Shown here piece by piece: positions 17,080-26,383 of a stretch of 64,000 nt of DNA; within the stretch, counting starts at the first letter, position 1; the number at the start of each line of letters is the position of its first letter. The stretch is from assembly GCA_963844655.1 (NCBI GenBank), contig CAWJPA010000004.1, positions 310,001 to 374,000 of the forward strand, given 5' to 3'. A program made the position numbers and the translations under genes. The notes beneath the pieces were generated by a model. It did not search any database, was not told where the DNA came from, and saw only the letters and a list, made by a program, of their open reading frames with translations. The DNA is from JASHPR01 sp963844655. Lineage in GTDB: Bacteria; Actinomycetota; Actinomycetes; Streptosporangiales; Streptosporangiaceae.

Positions 17080-19101
17080 TCAGACTAGGTTCCTGGGGAT
17101 CTCGAAGCCCCACTCCCGGCTGAAGAAGCGGTCGCCGTTGGTATACGCGGCGACGTTCGCCGTGAGGAAGAACGTGCGGGCGTCCGAGGCGAGCTCATAT
17201 CGAGCCTCCAGGCGGGCGTTCCAGTCCTCGCGTGAAAAGCTCTGCGCTTGTTGGACGTGGTAGCGAGCCGAGAGCGGCTCGCCTTCGGTGATCTCGTAGC
17301 CGGAGCTGGTCTCGGCCTCGATGACGAGGCCTCCCGGCAAGCGCTCAGTGGCCGAAGGAGCGCTGTGCCGCATTTCGAGGCGACCGCTGAGCGGGTCCCT
17401 GATCACGACGTGGCTGCCCGGCCGCCGCCCGAGGAGTTCGGAGTCGAGCGAGGGCCCAGTCTCGGCCGGATCGAAGGGGCGCAAGTGAGCGTCGGACGGC
17501 TGGCCTGAACGCAAGGGGAGGTCGAGGAAACTCGCCCCGCAGAAGAGCGAGAGCCCAACTGGGGCGGGGGAGGGCCATGCCCAGGGGAAGTACGTGGGCG
17601 AGATTGCGACCCGGAGGCGGTGCCCCGCGGGTACGACCTGCCCCGTCGACTGGAGCTTCATGTCTGCGGTAAAGCGTTTCCCTTCCTCGAGTGGCTCCGG
17701 GTCCTCATGGCTCTTGGCGTGGGTGAGGTTGAGCAGTCCGCGGGTGATGAGCGTGCTCGCCCCATCCGGGGCGACGTCGCAGAGCCGCGCGACGACGAGG
17801 GCGTTCGGCTGGTCCACGACGAGTTCGAGGTGCGCCGCGGGGTTCCCGAGGATAACCAAGTCGGACTCGAGAGGGGCGGACGTGAACGAGAGCGACATCC
17901 CGTCCTCGGAACGCTGGTCGGCGGGCGCGTCGAGCGGGTTGCCGAAGGCGCACCAGGCCCCGGCGTCCTGGCCAGCGGTTTGCAACGCGGCCCACCGCAC
18001 GGGGCGGCCAGCGGATGCGGGCGAGGAGGAGAGCTCGCCGTCGTTCAGGTAGAACCGCCGGGTCGAGATCCCGGGCGAGGGCCACGACGGCTCGGCCACC
18101 CAGCGACCTGGGCGCTCGGGATAGTGCGTGGCCGGCGGCACACTGTCTTGCAAAAAGACCCGAAGGGTCGGCTCATCCATGATCCCGGTGTCGTCGCCCT
18201 TCATGAAATGGTCGAAGAAACGAATCACCTCCTGCAAGAACCCGATGTGCGGCCCTGGCTCGAAATCGTCCATGGGGTACTGGTGCGACCACGGGCCGAT
18301 CAGCCCCCTGCGCGGACAGCTGAGCCCGGCCATCAGGCGCAAAACGGCATCCCGGTAGCCGTCGCACCAGCCCCCGACGGCATAGACGGCACAGGTGATG
18401 TCGGCGAAACTCTCGCAGACCGAGCCGTGCTTCCAGTACTCGTCACGCCGCTGATGGCGAAGCCAGGTGTCGACCTGCGGGTGGAAGGCCTCGAGACGTT
18501 CCTGCCACATCTGTTTCCACCGCTCGCCGACCGACCTCGGATCGGGTGGCATCGTCGAGCACATGGCCATGCTCGTCCCCCACCCGAGCATCTGGCCCGT
18601 GAGCAGGCAGCCACCCATGTAGTGGGCGTCATCGGCGTAGCGGTCGTCCGTCGAGTAAAGAGAGACGACTGCGCGGAGGGCGGGAGGCTGGCGGGCCGCA
18701 ACTTGCAGACCGTTGAAACCGCCCCAGGACTTGCCGATCATCCCGACGGCGCCGTTGCACCACGGTTGGGCGGCGATCCAGGCGATGGCCGCCAATGCGT
18801 CGTCCTGCTCCTGGCGGACGTACTCGTCGGTGAGCACCCCTTCTGAGTCCCCGCTTCCCCGCACGTCGAGCCGAACTCCGGCATAGCCATGGGCGGCGAA
18901 GTAGGAGAAGCGGGCCTGGTCGCGGACGGCGTACAGGTCGTTCTTGCGATAGGGGATGTACTCCAAGATCGCCGGGACCGGCTTCGCCTCGGCGGCGGAG
19001 GGGATCCAGAGGCGAGCGGCCAGGCGAATCCCATCGGGCATTGGGATCACCACGTGGTCGACGCGCTCGTATCGGCCAGCGCAGTCGGCGACCGTTACCA
19101 T
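17080..19101 (-). CDS. CocE/NonD family serine hydrolase, copy 2
   Basis: 673 residues; paralogue of its neighbour on the other strand. Ser125 in IGKSWGGFNG, Asp in GGWCDGYRDA and His in LIGPWSHQYP form the expected triad, with EYIPYRK for the oxyanion hole. The beta-rich C-terminal domain keeps GNPLDAPADQRSEDG, LCDVAPDGASTLITRGLLN and the FEIPRNLV ending. It diverges from copy 1 most in the middle (YLNDGELSSSPASAGRPVRW). It is the last gene of a minus-strand unit of CocE copy 3, alcohol dehydrogenase and this gene, with gaps of 35 and 36 bases. Cytoplasmic; substrate unknown. Confidence 0.93.
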   Translation of the reverse strand: MVTVADCAGRYERVDHVVIPMPDGIRLAARLWIPSAAEAKPVPAILEYIPYRKNDLYAVRDQARFSYFAAHGYAGVRLDVRGSGDSEGVLTDEYVRQEQDDALAAIAWIAAQPWCNGAVGMIGKSWGGFNGLQVAARQPPALRAVVSLYSTDDRYADDAHYMGGCLLTGQMLGWGTSMAMCSTMPPDPRSVGERWKQMWQERLEAFHPQVDTWLRHQRRDEYWKHGSVCESFADITCAVYAVGGWCDGYRDAVLRLMAGLSCPRRGLIGPWSHQYPMDDFEPGPHIGFLQEVIRFFDHFMKGDDTGIMDEPTLRVFLQDSVPPATHYPERPGRWVAEPSWPSPGISTRRFYLNDGELSSSPASAGRPVRWAALQTAGQDAGAWCAFGNPLDAPADQRSEDGMSLSFTSAPLESDLVILGNPAAHLELVVDQPNALVVARLCDVAPDGASTLITRGLLNLTHAKSHEDPEPLEEGKRFTADMKLQSTGQVVPAGHRLRVAISPTYFPWAWPSPAPVGLSLFCGASFLDLPLRSGQPSDAHLRPFDPAETGPSLDSELLGRRPGSHVVIRDPLSGRLEMRHSAPSATERLPGGLVIEAETSSGYEITEGEPLSARYHVQQAQSFSREDWNARLEARYELASDARTFFLTANVAAYTNGDRFFSREWGFEIPRNLV

Positions 19102-19137
19102 GGCGGGGATTCGCGCGGCGCGGTCGGAGGACGGTGC

Positions 19138-20235
19138 CTAGAGGCCATAGTCGATGACCGTCCTCGCCACCTCGCCTCGCTCCATGGCGGCGAAGGCGTC
19201 GTTCACATCCTCAAGCCGGCACTTCTTGGTGACCATCGACTTAAGGTCGAGCGCACCGTTCCGGTAGAGGTCCACGAGCCGAGAGAAGTCGGCAGGCGGG
19301 CGGCACGACCCGTACCAACATCCCTTGATGGCCTGTTCGGAGAGGGTCATGGTCAGAGGGCTGATCGCAGCCTTGGCGTTGGGGGCCGCCATCCCGATCA
19401 GGATGGTCGTGCCGCCCTTTCCGGCGAGGCCGAGGGCCGCTTCGATCGTCTCTGGCCGGCCGAGAGCTTCGAACGCGAAGTCGACCCCCTCCGGAAGGAG
19501 CTCGCGCAGCGAGGATGACTCATCGTCGCTACGCGGCGCGATCGCAGAAGTCGCTCCGAGCTTTTGGGCGAGCTCTCTTTTTGCCTCGACCGGGTCGATG
19601 GCCACGATGGTTGTCGCTCCGGCGATCCGGGCGCCTTGGACGACGCTCAGGCCCACGCCGCCGCATCCGACGACCGCGACCGAGTCGCCAGGACGGACCC
19701 TTGCGGTGTTGAAGACGGCTCCGATTCCGGTCATGACGGCACAGCCGAGGAGGGCTAGCGCGACGAGGTCGAGAGACTCGTCGACTTTGATCGCCGTCTG
19801 AGCGGGCACCACGGTCACTTCTGTGAACGACGATGACGTGCTGTGCCGGATCGGCTTTCCGTCCTTGGAGAAACGCGTCGTGCCGTCCGTCATGGTTCCG
19901 GCGTCCGACCATCCGAGGTCGGCACACAGCACCGGCCGGCCGCTCAGGCAGAAGCGGCATCTCCCGCAGTACGGCAGCCAGGAGAGGATCACATGGTCGC
20001 CGGGGCGAAGATCGCTCACCCCAGCGCCGATTGCCGCCACGATCCCCGCCCCCTCGTGCCCCAGCACGACCGGGAGGGGGCAGGGGTGGATGCCCTGCTG
20101 GGCATGGAGATCGGAATGGCAGACGCCGCTGGCCGCCATACGGACCATCACCTCTCCCGCCCGGGGACCCTCGACTTCGATCTCCTCGATGGCGAGAGGT
20201 GAGCCGAACTCGTAGAGAACTGCGGCCAGACCCAC
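19138..20235 (-). CDS. Zinc-dependent alcohol dehydrogenase (class III-like MDR)
   Basis: 365 residues from the GTG at 20235, which has AGGAGG eight bases upstream; longer upstream readings lack such a site. Catalytic zinc ligands are Cys and Ser/Asp of ASGVCHSDLH, His of VLGHEGAGIV and Cys of LALLGCAVMTG. The structural zinc loop has four cysteines in PYCGRCRFCLSGRPVLC. NAD(P) binding is GCGGVGLSVVQGA, followed by IVAIDPVEAKRELA, whose Asp suggests NAD. The enzyme oxidises primary alcohols or formaldehyde adducts; the class includes S-(hydroxymethyl)mycothiol dehydrogenases. Lying between two CocE genes, it may oxidise an alcohol freed by ester cleavage or formaldehyde from demethylation. 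Confidence 0.93.
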   Translation of the reverse strand: MGLAAVLYEFGSPLAIEEIEVEGPRAGEVMVRMAASGVCHSDLHAQQGIHPCPLPVVLGHEGAGIVAAIGAGVSDLRPGDHVILSWLPYCGRCRFCLSGRPVLCADLGWSDAGTMTDGTTRFSKDGKPIRHSTSSSFTEVTVVPAQTAIKVDESLDLVALALLGCAVMTGIGAVFNTARVRPGDSVAVVGCGGVGLSVVQGARIAGATTIVAIDPVEAKRELAQKLGATSAIAPRSDDESSSLRELLPEGVDFAFEALGRPETIEAALGLAGKGGTTILIGMAAPNAKAAISPLTMTLSEQAIKGCWYGSCRPPADFSRLVDLYRNGALDLKSMVTKKCRLEDVNDAFAAMERGEVARTVIDYGL

Positions 20236-20270
20236 GGCAAAGGCCTCCTGGTGGGGAACGATGGTGGCGG

Positions 20271-22328
20271 TCAAGTGTGGTCGCGGGGGACCCGGGTTCG
20301 CCACACTCGGGAAAAGACCCTTTGGTCGGCCTCGAAGGCGTCGAGCTCGTTCGAGAGGACGAAGTCGTCCTTCGTGGCTGAGAGCGTGCTCCTGGTCTCC
20401 ACCCTGATCCGCCAGTCGCCTCGCGCGATCAGGTGGCTCTGGGTCGAGATGGCTGTCGCCGAGAGTGGCCTGCCCTCGGTGATCCGATATGTCATCCGGC
20501 CCTGTTCGGCGTACTCCAGACCAGACTCGCTGAGTCGCACGTGCCGGTCGCGGCTCCCGGTCTCCAGCTGCCAGCATGCCGTGCCGGCGTCACGGGTCAC
20601 CCGGTTTGCGCTCGTCGACCCGCGCGGGGAGACATCCTCGTGAGACAGCAGGGAGGCGGCTTCCGGACGGGAGAAATGCTCGGGTGGGGCGTCGGCCTCC
20701 CCAGCGGGCTTGAGCCGCACGGGCAGGTCGAGCCGGGTCGAGCCGCCTGTGTACACCGTGAGCTGCACAGGCTCCGGCGAAGGCCACATCATCGGCCAGT
20801 ACCCGGACGAGACCGACATCCGAAGCCGGTGGCCGACAGGCAAGCGGTAGCCCGTGGCGTCGAGCTCGACGACGACGGTCTCCGGCTCGCCGGGCGAAAG
20901 CGGCTCGGGATGCTCATGACCGTTGCGGTGCGCCAGGTTGAGCATGCCGCGGGTGATCAGCGTCGACGCCCCGTCAGGCCAGACATCACACAGGCGCACC
21001 GCTATCTGAGCGAGCGGCCGGTCACTCTCGACCTCCAGCACAGCACGCGGCCGCCCGAGAACCGCGAGGTCGACCTCGAGCGGCTCAGAGTCGAAGACGA
21101 GCGACCGAGCGTCGTCACCACGCTGGTCGGACGGGTTGTCGAGCGGGCCGCCGTAACCGCACCACGGCCCGGAGTCCAGCCCGACGGCCTGGATCGGCGG
21201 CACCAGGCGCCGGCCGCTTGCCACCTCTGCCCCGTCAGCAGCGGCAAGAGACCCGTTCGTCTCCGGCCGAAACGCGCGCACGGTCGCGTTCGGCGCCGGC
21301 CAGCCCTCCTCGGCGAGCCAGACGCCGGTACGCTCAAGCGAAGCCGGGCTGGGCCGTACCGCATCCGGCATGAACAAACGCAGCTGGGGCTCTTCCATAA
21401 TGCCGTTCTGGGCCCCCTTCAGGTGGCAGTCCCACCACCGCAGACACTCCTGCAGGAAACCGATCGCCGGCCCAGGAGACCCGAAATTCGGGTAGGTATG
21501 GCCCCACGGCCCGATGAGACCCTTGCGCGGCCCGCCGTAGCCGGCGAGGAAGCGCAAGATGGCGTTCTTGTAGCCGTCCTGCCAGCCGCCAACCATGTAG
21601 ACGGGGCAAACGATGGCTCCGTAGTCCTCGCACACCGAGCCCTGCTTCCAGAACTCGTCTCGGCGCTGGTGGCGCATCCAGGCCTCGATGAACGGCGGTG
21701 TCTGGCGCATCCGCTCCAGCCACGCCGTACGCCAAGCGTCGCCCACGACCTCCGGATCGGGTGGCCGGGCGTTGTAGCCAAGCATGACCGAGGCCCAGCC
21801 GAGCATATCCTCGCCGTGCAGAGCCCCGCCGACGTAGTGAACGTCGTCGGCGTAGCGGTCGTCGGTGCTGCAGACGCTCACGACTGCCTTCAGGGCGGGA
21901 GGGGCATGGGATGCGACCTGCAGGCCGTTGAAGCCTCCCCAGGAGATTCCGATCATGCCGACAGCCTCGCTGCACCAGGGCTGGCTGGCGAGCCAAGCAA
22001 TCACCTCGGCTCCGTCGGACTGTTCCTGAGGGAGGTACTCGTCGTACAAGATGCCGTCGGAGTCGCCCGACCCGCGCAGGTCGACCCGCGCTGAGACGTA
22101 CCCATGGCCAGCGAAGTAGGCATGCATGGCGTTGTCCTGTACGGCCGTGCAGTCGTTCTTACGATAGGGGATGTACTCACAGATGGCGGGGACGGGATGG
22201 TCCTCCGCATCCTCAGGGATCCACAGTTTGACCGCTAGGCGAGCACCGTCAGACATCGGTACCCAGGTGTGCGGGATAACCCGCACCCTGTGCGCGAAAT
22301 CGGTAACCACCTCAGGCGAGCGCTTCAT
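20271..22328 (-). CDS. CocE/NonD family serine hydrolase, copy 3
   Basis: 685 residues. Ser129 sits in IGISWGGFNG (Ile replaces the Lys of copies 1, 2 and 5), Asp in GGWQDGYKNA and His in LIGPWGHTYP. EYIPYRKND gives the oxyanion motif. The C-terminal domain has GGPLDNPSDQRGDDA and LCDVWPDGASTLITRGMLN and ends RRTRVPRDHT-like (VWRTRVPRDHT). It looks closer to copies 1 and 5 than to 2 or 4 by eye. ATG at 22328 starts MKRSPEVVTDF. It heads the minus-strand unit with the alcohol dehydrogenase and copy 2. No signal peptide. Confidence 0.93.
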   Translation of the reverse strand: MKRSPEVVTDFAHRVRVIPHTWVPMSDGARLAVKLWIPEDAEDHPVPAICEYIPYRKNDCTAVQDNAMHAYFAGHGYVSARVDLRGSGDSDGILYDEYLPQEQSDGAEVIAWLASQPWCSEAVGMIGISWGGFNGLQVASHAPPALKAVVSVCSTDDRYADDVHYVGGALHGEDMLGWASVMLGYNARPPDPEVVGDAWRTAWLERMRQTPPFIEAWMRHQRRDEFWKQGSVCEDYGAIVCPVYMVGGWQDGYKNAILRFLAGYGGPRKGLIGPWGHTYPNFGSPGPAIGFLQECLRWWDCHLKGAQNGIMEEPQLRLFMPDAVRPSPASLERTGVWLAEEGWPAPNATVRAFRPETNGSLAAADGAEVASGRRLVPPIQAVGLDSGPWCGYGGPLDNPSDQRGDDARSLVFDSEPLEVDLAVLGRPRAVLEVESDRPLAQIAVRLCDVWPDGASTLITRGMLNLAHRNGHEHPEPLSPGEPETVVVELDATGYRLPVGHRLRMSVSSGYWPMMWPSPEPVQLTVYTGGSTRLDLPVRLKPAGEADAPPEHFSRPEAASLLSHEDVSPRGSTSANRVTRDAGTACWQLETGSRDRHVRLSESGLEYAEQGRMTYRITEGRPLSATAISTQSHLIARGDWRIRVETRSTLSATKDDFVLSNELDAFEADQRVFSRVWRTRVPRDHT

Positions 22329-22544
22329 ACCAGTGGGATGATACTTCAGGGTTTGTGGGGCCTCGCTAGCGGTGTTCAGGAACCGATGGTAGCTCAGCCT
22401 TTGGCCGGGAAGCGGCGCCTCTCAGCGACGCTTGCTGGCGGTGCGTCAGGTCGGGAGTGGACGCCAGCGCTATAGGCGGGATCTGCACTCTGGTTGCCGG
22501 CCCGGACTCGGCTAAGGCAGAACGGCGGCGAGGCCGTCACCGCG

Positions 22545-23657
22545 CTACTGGCGAATCAGAGTCAGGTAACTGTCCAGGAATTCCACGATGTACGGCTCTC
22601 CGATCGTGCTGTGCGGACCTGGCTCATAGCTTAGGGATTGCACCCCCAGCTGATTGTTCTCACACAGGTGCCAGTCCTGCTTGTTGGTCACATCCCAGAG
22701 TGCCGCCACCTCGTCCGGGTTGTAATCAACGCCCTCTTGCGCGTCACCGGCTACCAGCCAGTCACAGCGGACCTCGGTATGCGCGACATCAAGTGGAAGG
22801 AAGACGAACGTGATGGCGTAATCGGGGAATGCGGTCATCGCAGACAGGCTTACATTGCCGCCACGGCAGTCTGATGACCGAACCGCGTCTGCCTCGGCTG
22901 ACCCGTTCGTGTCGCGCCCGGGAAACAGCTTGCTGACTACGTAGTCGCCGTTCATAGTAAGGGACCTGGCTCCCGGCTTCAGGAGGGACACGAGAGCCAG
23001 ACTCTCGCCATTCATGCGTTCCCGGTTGAAATCGAAATGGCGTTTTAGATTAAATACTGAACAGAACTCCGGATGTGACCCGCCGCAATGATAACATTCC
23101 AGGAAATTCTCCATCACGAGCTTCCAGTTGGCTTGGACCCGATAGACCCTGCTGCACGCGACCTTCGCACTGCTTGTGTCATATGTGGCGAACGATGAGC
23201 GCGTGGCGTCCAGGAATCCGGCCAGCGGCTCAGCCTGTGTTCCGGACAGGTTAACGAATGCCAGCCCATTCCAGACTCCGACGGGAATCTCTTTCAGCCC
23301 AAACGGCTCCCTGGAGAAGTCGGGCGGCATCTGCGGGGCACGGATCAGGTGCCCAGCGAGATTGTAAGACCACTGATGATAGGGGCAGATAAACCGCTCT
23401 ACATGACCGCGGCTTTCCGGGCAGATTCGTGATCCACGGTGGCGGCATACATTGTAGAAGGCGCGGATCGACTGATCCGTATCGCGAACCACAATAATAT
23501 TCTCCCTGAGCAGTTCAACCGTGATGTAGTCGCCCACTGCGGGCAGTTGCGACTGGTGCCCTACATACCACCAGTTCCGCAGGAATATCCGGTCTCTCTC
23601 GAGGGCGAAGACATCATCGGAGAGATAGTAATCCCGGTCGAGGCTGGTCGCGACCAT
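22545..23657 (-). CDS. Rieske non-heme iron oxygenase alpha subunit, copy 1
   Basis: 370 residues from the ATG at 23657, which has AGAGAGGAG upstream. The N-terminal Rieske [2Fe-2S] domain has Cys71 and His73 (VCRHRGSRICP) and Cys91 and His94 (CPYHQWSY). The C-terminal catalytic domain has His190 and His195 of ENFLECYHCGGSHPEF for the mononuclear iron. Glu187 stands where most ring-hydroxylating enzymes have the bridging Asp, as in choline, glycine-betaine and carnitine oxygenases, so a methylated amine rather than an aromatic ring may be the substrate (inference). The reductase is not adjacent; the flavoprotein at 50298-51461 is a candidate. Last gene of a unit with the 2OG oxygenase, IclR and hydrolase genes. 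Confidence 0.92.
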   Translation of the reverse strand: MVATSLDRDYYLSDDVFALERDRIFLRNWWYVGHQSQLPAVGDYITVELLRENIIVVRDTDQSIRAFYNVCRHRGSRICPESRGHVERFICPYHQWSYNLAGHLIRAPQMPPDFSREPFGLKEIPVGVWNGLAFVNLSGTQAEPLAGFLDATRSSFATYDTSSAKVACSRVYRVQANWKLVMENFLECYHCGGSHPEFCSVFNLKRHFDFNRERMNGESLALVSLLKPGARSLTMNGDYVVSKLFPGRDTNGSAEADAVRSSDCRGGNVSLSAMTAFPDYAITFVFLPLDVAHTEVRCDWLVAGDAQEGVDYNPDEVAALWDVTNKQDWHLCENNQLGVQSLSYEPGPHSTIGEPYIVEFLDSYLTLIRQ

Positions 23658-23676
23658 GTGAGGACTCCTCTCTGCT

Positions 23677-24495
23677 CTACACATAGCGTTCGACGATTTC
23701 CTTGATGCTGGGATTCAGGATTTCGTGCGTATGCCCAAAGACTGAGCAATGGCCCATGCCTTCAAAGAAGTGATATTCAGCAGTGGGCGTTAGATCGGCA
23801 ACCTGCTTTCCGTACGGCCACGGTGCCTGGACATCTTCGCCGAAGGCAAATACGTGCAGGGGCACCGAGCAGCCTGGAAGCCGGTCTACGACGTCGAAGT
23901 CGATACAGGCCTGCCACTGAGGGATTAGTGAACGTTCGTTTTCCGAAATGAACTGATCTCCGCCGAGCCATGTCTTGATGCGATTCCACTGGAATTCGTC
24001 ACCAAGGACGCTGCCAGGGTACAGTGTTGCCGCATAATGACTCATGGCGAAATCGCCACTGAGGTGGCCGCCTTGGCGCCGGAACTCGACCTCAGCTCGC
24101 ATGTAATCTCCCAGCCAGCCTGCGTGTCCTTGGGCGGAAGTTCCCATGACTATCGCGCAACGGACAAGGTCTGGCCGGTCGAGCGACAGCTGGGTGCCGA
24201 TAAGAGCACCCATGGACAGGCCCACCACGGCGACGGGCGGTTCGCACGCGGCCTCGATCAGGCGTGCCGCATCTCTGGCAAAGTCTGCGATGGGCCACGG
24301 TTCGGGAGCCGTGCAGATTGTCTGGCCGATTCCCCGATTATCGAAAGTCGTGTTCCTGAAGAATGGCTCAAAATACGGGATTTGCCAGGCGTGCCAGTCT
24401 GATCCAAGTCCGCCGCCGCCTGCCAGCCAGACGAGATCCGGCCCGTCACCGAACTGCTCAAAGTGGATAGTGATGTCGTCGAGTGCGAGGTGCAT
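23677..24495 (-). CDS. Alpha/beta-fold hydrolase
   Basis: 272 residues from the ATG at 24495, with GGAAGGA a few bases upstream. Nucleophile Ser in VVGLSMGALIG, acid Asp in FAFGEDVQAPW and His in EGMGHCSVFGH complete the triad; LVWLAGGGGLGSDWHAW carries the oxyanion region and TTFDNRGIGQT the strand-4 motif. It is a typical small soluble esterase/lactonase-like member, and many function as enol-lactonases or C-C hydrolases in catabolic routes. It lies between the IclR regulator and the Rieske oxygenase, 19 bases from the latter, so it probably acts in the same pathway. Confidence 0.88.
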   Translation of the reverse strand: MHLALDDITIHFEQFGDGPDLVWLAGGGGLGSDWHAWQIPYFEPFFRNTTFDNRGIGQTICTAPEPWPIADFARDAARLIEAACEPPVAVVGLSMGALIGTQLSLDRPDLVRCAIVMGTSAQGHAGWLGDYMRAEVEFRRQGGHLSGDFAMSHYAATLYPGSVLGDEFQWNRIKTWLGGDQFISENERSLIPQWQACIDFDVVDRLPGCSVPLHVFAFGEDVQAPWPYGKQVADLTPTAEYHFFEGMGHCSVFGHTHEILNPSIKEIVERYV

Positions 24496-24553
24496 TCCAG
24501 TCCTTCCATCGGCGTCAGACAGCGATCCTGCTTCACCCGCCCTGCCGTCACGG

Positions 24554-25399
24554 CTACGGCCTGCCAGCAGCGGCGGGAGCGTGACGGCCGGGGCCTTCAG
24601 GTGCCTTCTTGGCGGTGTAGCCAAGCGACATCCCCGTGGCGTGGGCTGCGTCCTGAACCTTGGCCATCAACGTGGGCAACCGCCGGGCTGGCATACGAAA
24701 GCTCGGTCCGGTCAAACTGATGATCACCGCGATCCCGCCTGCTGAGTCCCCTGCGGCGGCTGAGATGCCGACGCAACCCTCTTCAAATTCCTCGTTGCTA
24801 ATCGCTACTTTCATGCGCCGTACGCGTTCCAGGTCGGCCCTAAGCGCATCAGGAGTGGCGATAGTCTTCTTCGTCAGCCGCTGTAGCGGGCGGGAGAGCA
24901 ACTCGTCGAACTCCTCCGGCGGGAGCCGCGCCAGGACCAGCTTGCCGGGCGACGAGGTGTGCAGCGGAAACTCCTTTCCGACCCAGTTAACGCAGAGCAC
25001 CGAGGGGGGGTCAGTCTGGTCGAGGACCAGTACTTGCTCACCACGGACCACACTGACGGCGGCGGTGAGCCCGGTCTGCCGGGTAAGTTCGGTGAGGTGT
25101 GGCCGCGTCAGCCGAATTGTTCGCTCTGATTGCTGCAGAGCGCGGGCTGCGATGGTGACCGCCGCCGGCCCGACGTAGAAGCCGCTGGCCGGGCTGGCCC
25201 GCTCCACCAGTCCCGCCTGCTCGAGGGTGACTAGAAGACGCCAGGCCGTCGCCCGGCCGAGGTCGCACGCCGTCGCCAGCTCGCGAACGCTCGCCGGCCG
25301 CCCGAGTTCGCCGAGCTGCTTCAGCAGGTCAGCTGCCCGCGCGACCGACTGAATACGCCCTTGGGCGCGGCCCGTATTCCGTTCTGTGGTGCTGGCCAC
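24554..25399 (-). CDS. IclR family transcriptional regulator, copy 1
   Basis: 281 residues. N-terminal winged helix: IQSVARAADLLKQLGELG, PASVRELATACDLGRATAWR and LLVTLEQAGLVER. The effector domain shows NWVGKEFPLHTSSPGKLVLA and EEGCVGISAAAGDSAGGIAV, where small-molecule ligands bind in IclR proteins. The start is a GTG at 25399, nine bases after the 2OG-oxygenase stop. The regulator sits within the minus-strand catabolic unit and is likely to control it; the divergent gap at 26384-26690 is the most likely place for its operator. It is a distant relative of the second IclR at 34561. Confidence 0.93.
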   Translation of the reverse strand: MASTTERNTGRAQGRIQSVARAADLLKQLGELGRPASVRELATACDLGRATAWRLLVTLEQAGLVERASPASGFYVGPAAVTIAARALQQSERTIRLTRPHLTELTRQTGLTAAVSVVRGEQVLVLDQTDPPSVLCVNWVGKEFPLHTSSPGKLVLARLPPEEFDELLSRPLQRLTKKTIATPDALRADLERVRRMKVAISNEEFEEGCVGISAAAGDSAGGIAVIISLTGPSFRMPARRLPTLMAKVQDAAHATGMSLGYTAKKAPEGPGRHAPAAAGRP

Positions 25400-25408
25400 C
25401 GACGTACC

Positions 25409-26383
25409 TCAGTCTAGTCCGATGATGGAACCCGGGTCCGTGCTGTCGAACTCCTCGATGGCACGTTCGGCGTCGCCCAGGCACTCGGCCAACTGCTGTT
25501 TCACTTCCGCCAGGGAGGCCGAGAAGTCGGGCTGACGTGCGAGGAAGCCCTGCAGCCGTTGCACGGTCCGGTAAGCGGCGTAATTCGCCCATTCGACGAG
25601 GGCAATGTCGCGCCCGTCAGCCTTGCGCAGCGGCGATAGGATCGTCGGCTCACGCCACTCGGCGTCCGCGCAGTAATAAGAGGCGACAAGTGAGATACGT
25701 GGGTACGCCTCCTCGAGGCGCGCCGCCCGGTGCAGAATCCGATGGCCCTGCTGGAGGAAGGCCCAGCCAGCGCCTGGGTACTCGATTCTGCCGATCCGCG
25801 CGGGAGGCAACTCGCCCCGCTCGGAGAGGATTTTCATCCCCTCTTCGACGGTGCCCAGGAAGAACTCGGTGTTCCCCCCCTTCATCTGCGCCGGATCGGT
25901 GAGGAGCAGAACGAAGTCATAGGCAACGACGTCATGGTGCCAGACGTCCACGTCCTTGCTGAGTTCCTCGGGTGCGAAGTTGAGCTGCACCTGGTGGTGG
26001 CCGATCGGGTGCTCGCGCAGCTCGGCCTGCGCCAGGTTCGACAGGAACTCGATCAGCCGGGGATCGGAATACATGCCAGCGAAGAACTGCGAGCGATAGG
26101 TACAGCCGCGCAGACGCTTGGAGCGCGCGTCGCCGACCGCATGTCCTTCGAGCTCGCGGGCGATGTGCAGGGCCGCAGCCGCTCCTTCATCGCTCAGGAC
26201 GCGAAACGGCTCGCTGATCGCTAGCGGCGATAGCGCAGCTTCGGAGTTGCGGTCTCCGAACTCATCCAGCGTGCGGACCTTTGGCGGCGGAGCAAGCTGG
26301 AGGTAGCGCTCCTCCCAGGCTGTGTCCGATGAAGCGATCTTGTAGCCGGGCGGCCGGCTCGACGAACCTGTAACGAAAGCCAT
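25409..26383 (-). CDS. 2-oxoglutarate/Fe(II)-dependent oxygenase-like protein
   Basis: 324 residues. A double-stranded beta-helix oxygenase is suggested by VDVWHHDVVAYDFVLLL (His149-x-Asp151), GGNTEFFLGTVEEG, and QQGHRILHRAA with a downstream Arg in AYPRISLVASYYC, which match the HxD...H facial triad and the 2-oxoglutarate-binding Arg. The Asp argues for a hydroxylase and against the halogenase variant (HxG). I do not know its exact subfamily. The likely reaction is hydroxylation or oxidative demethylation of a small molecule. It is the first gene of the four-gene minus-strand unit reaching to the Rieske gene, and is divergent from the DAO-type flavoprotein. Confidence 0.7.
   Translation of the reverse strand: MAFVTGSSSRPPGYKIASSDTAWEERYLQLAPPPKVRTLDEFGDRNSEAALSPLAISEPFRVLSDEGAAAALHIARELEGHAVGDARSKRLRGCTYRSQFFAGMYSDPRLIEFLSNLAQAELREHPIGHHQVQLNFAPEELSKDVDVWHHDVVAYDFVLLLTDPAQMKGGNTEFFLGTVEEGMKILSERGELPPARIGRIEYPGAGWAFLQQGHRILHRAARLEEAYPRISLVASYYCADAEWREPTILSPLRKADGRDIALVEWANYAAYRTVQRLQGFLARQPDFSASLAEVKQQLAECLGDAERAIEEFDSTDPGSIIGLD

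Noticed and set aside
20433..22094. Plus-strand open frame of about 553 codons
   Set aside because: Antisense shadow of CocE copy 3, which has an intact active site.
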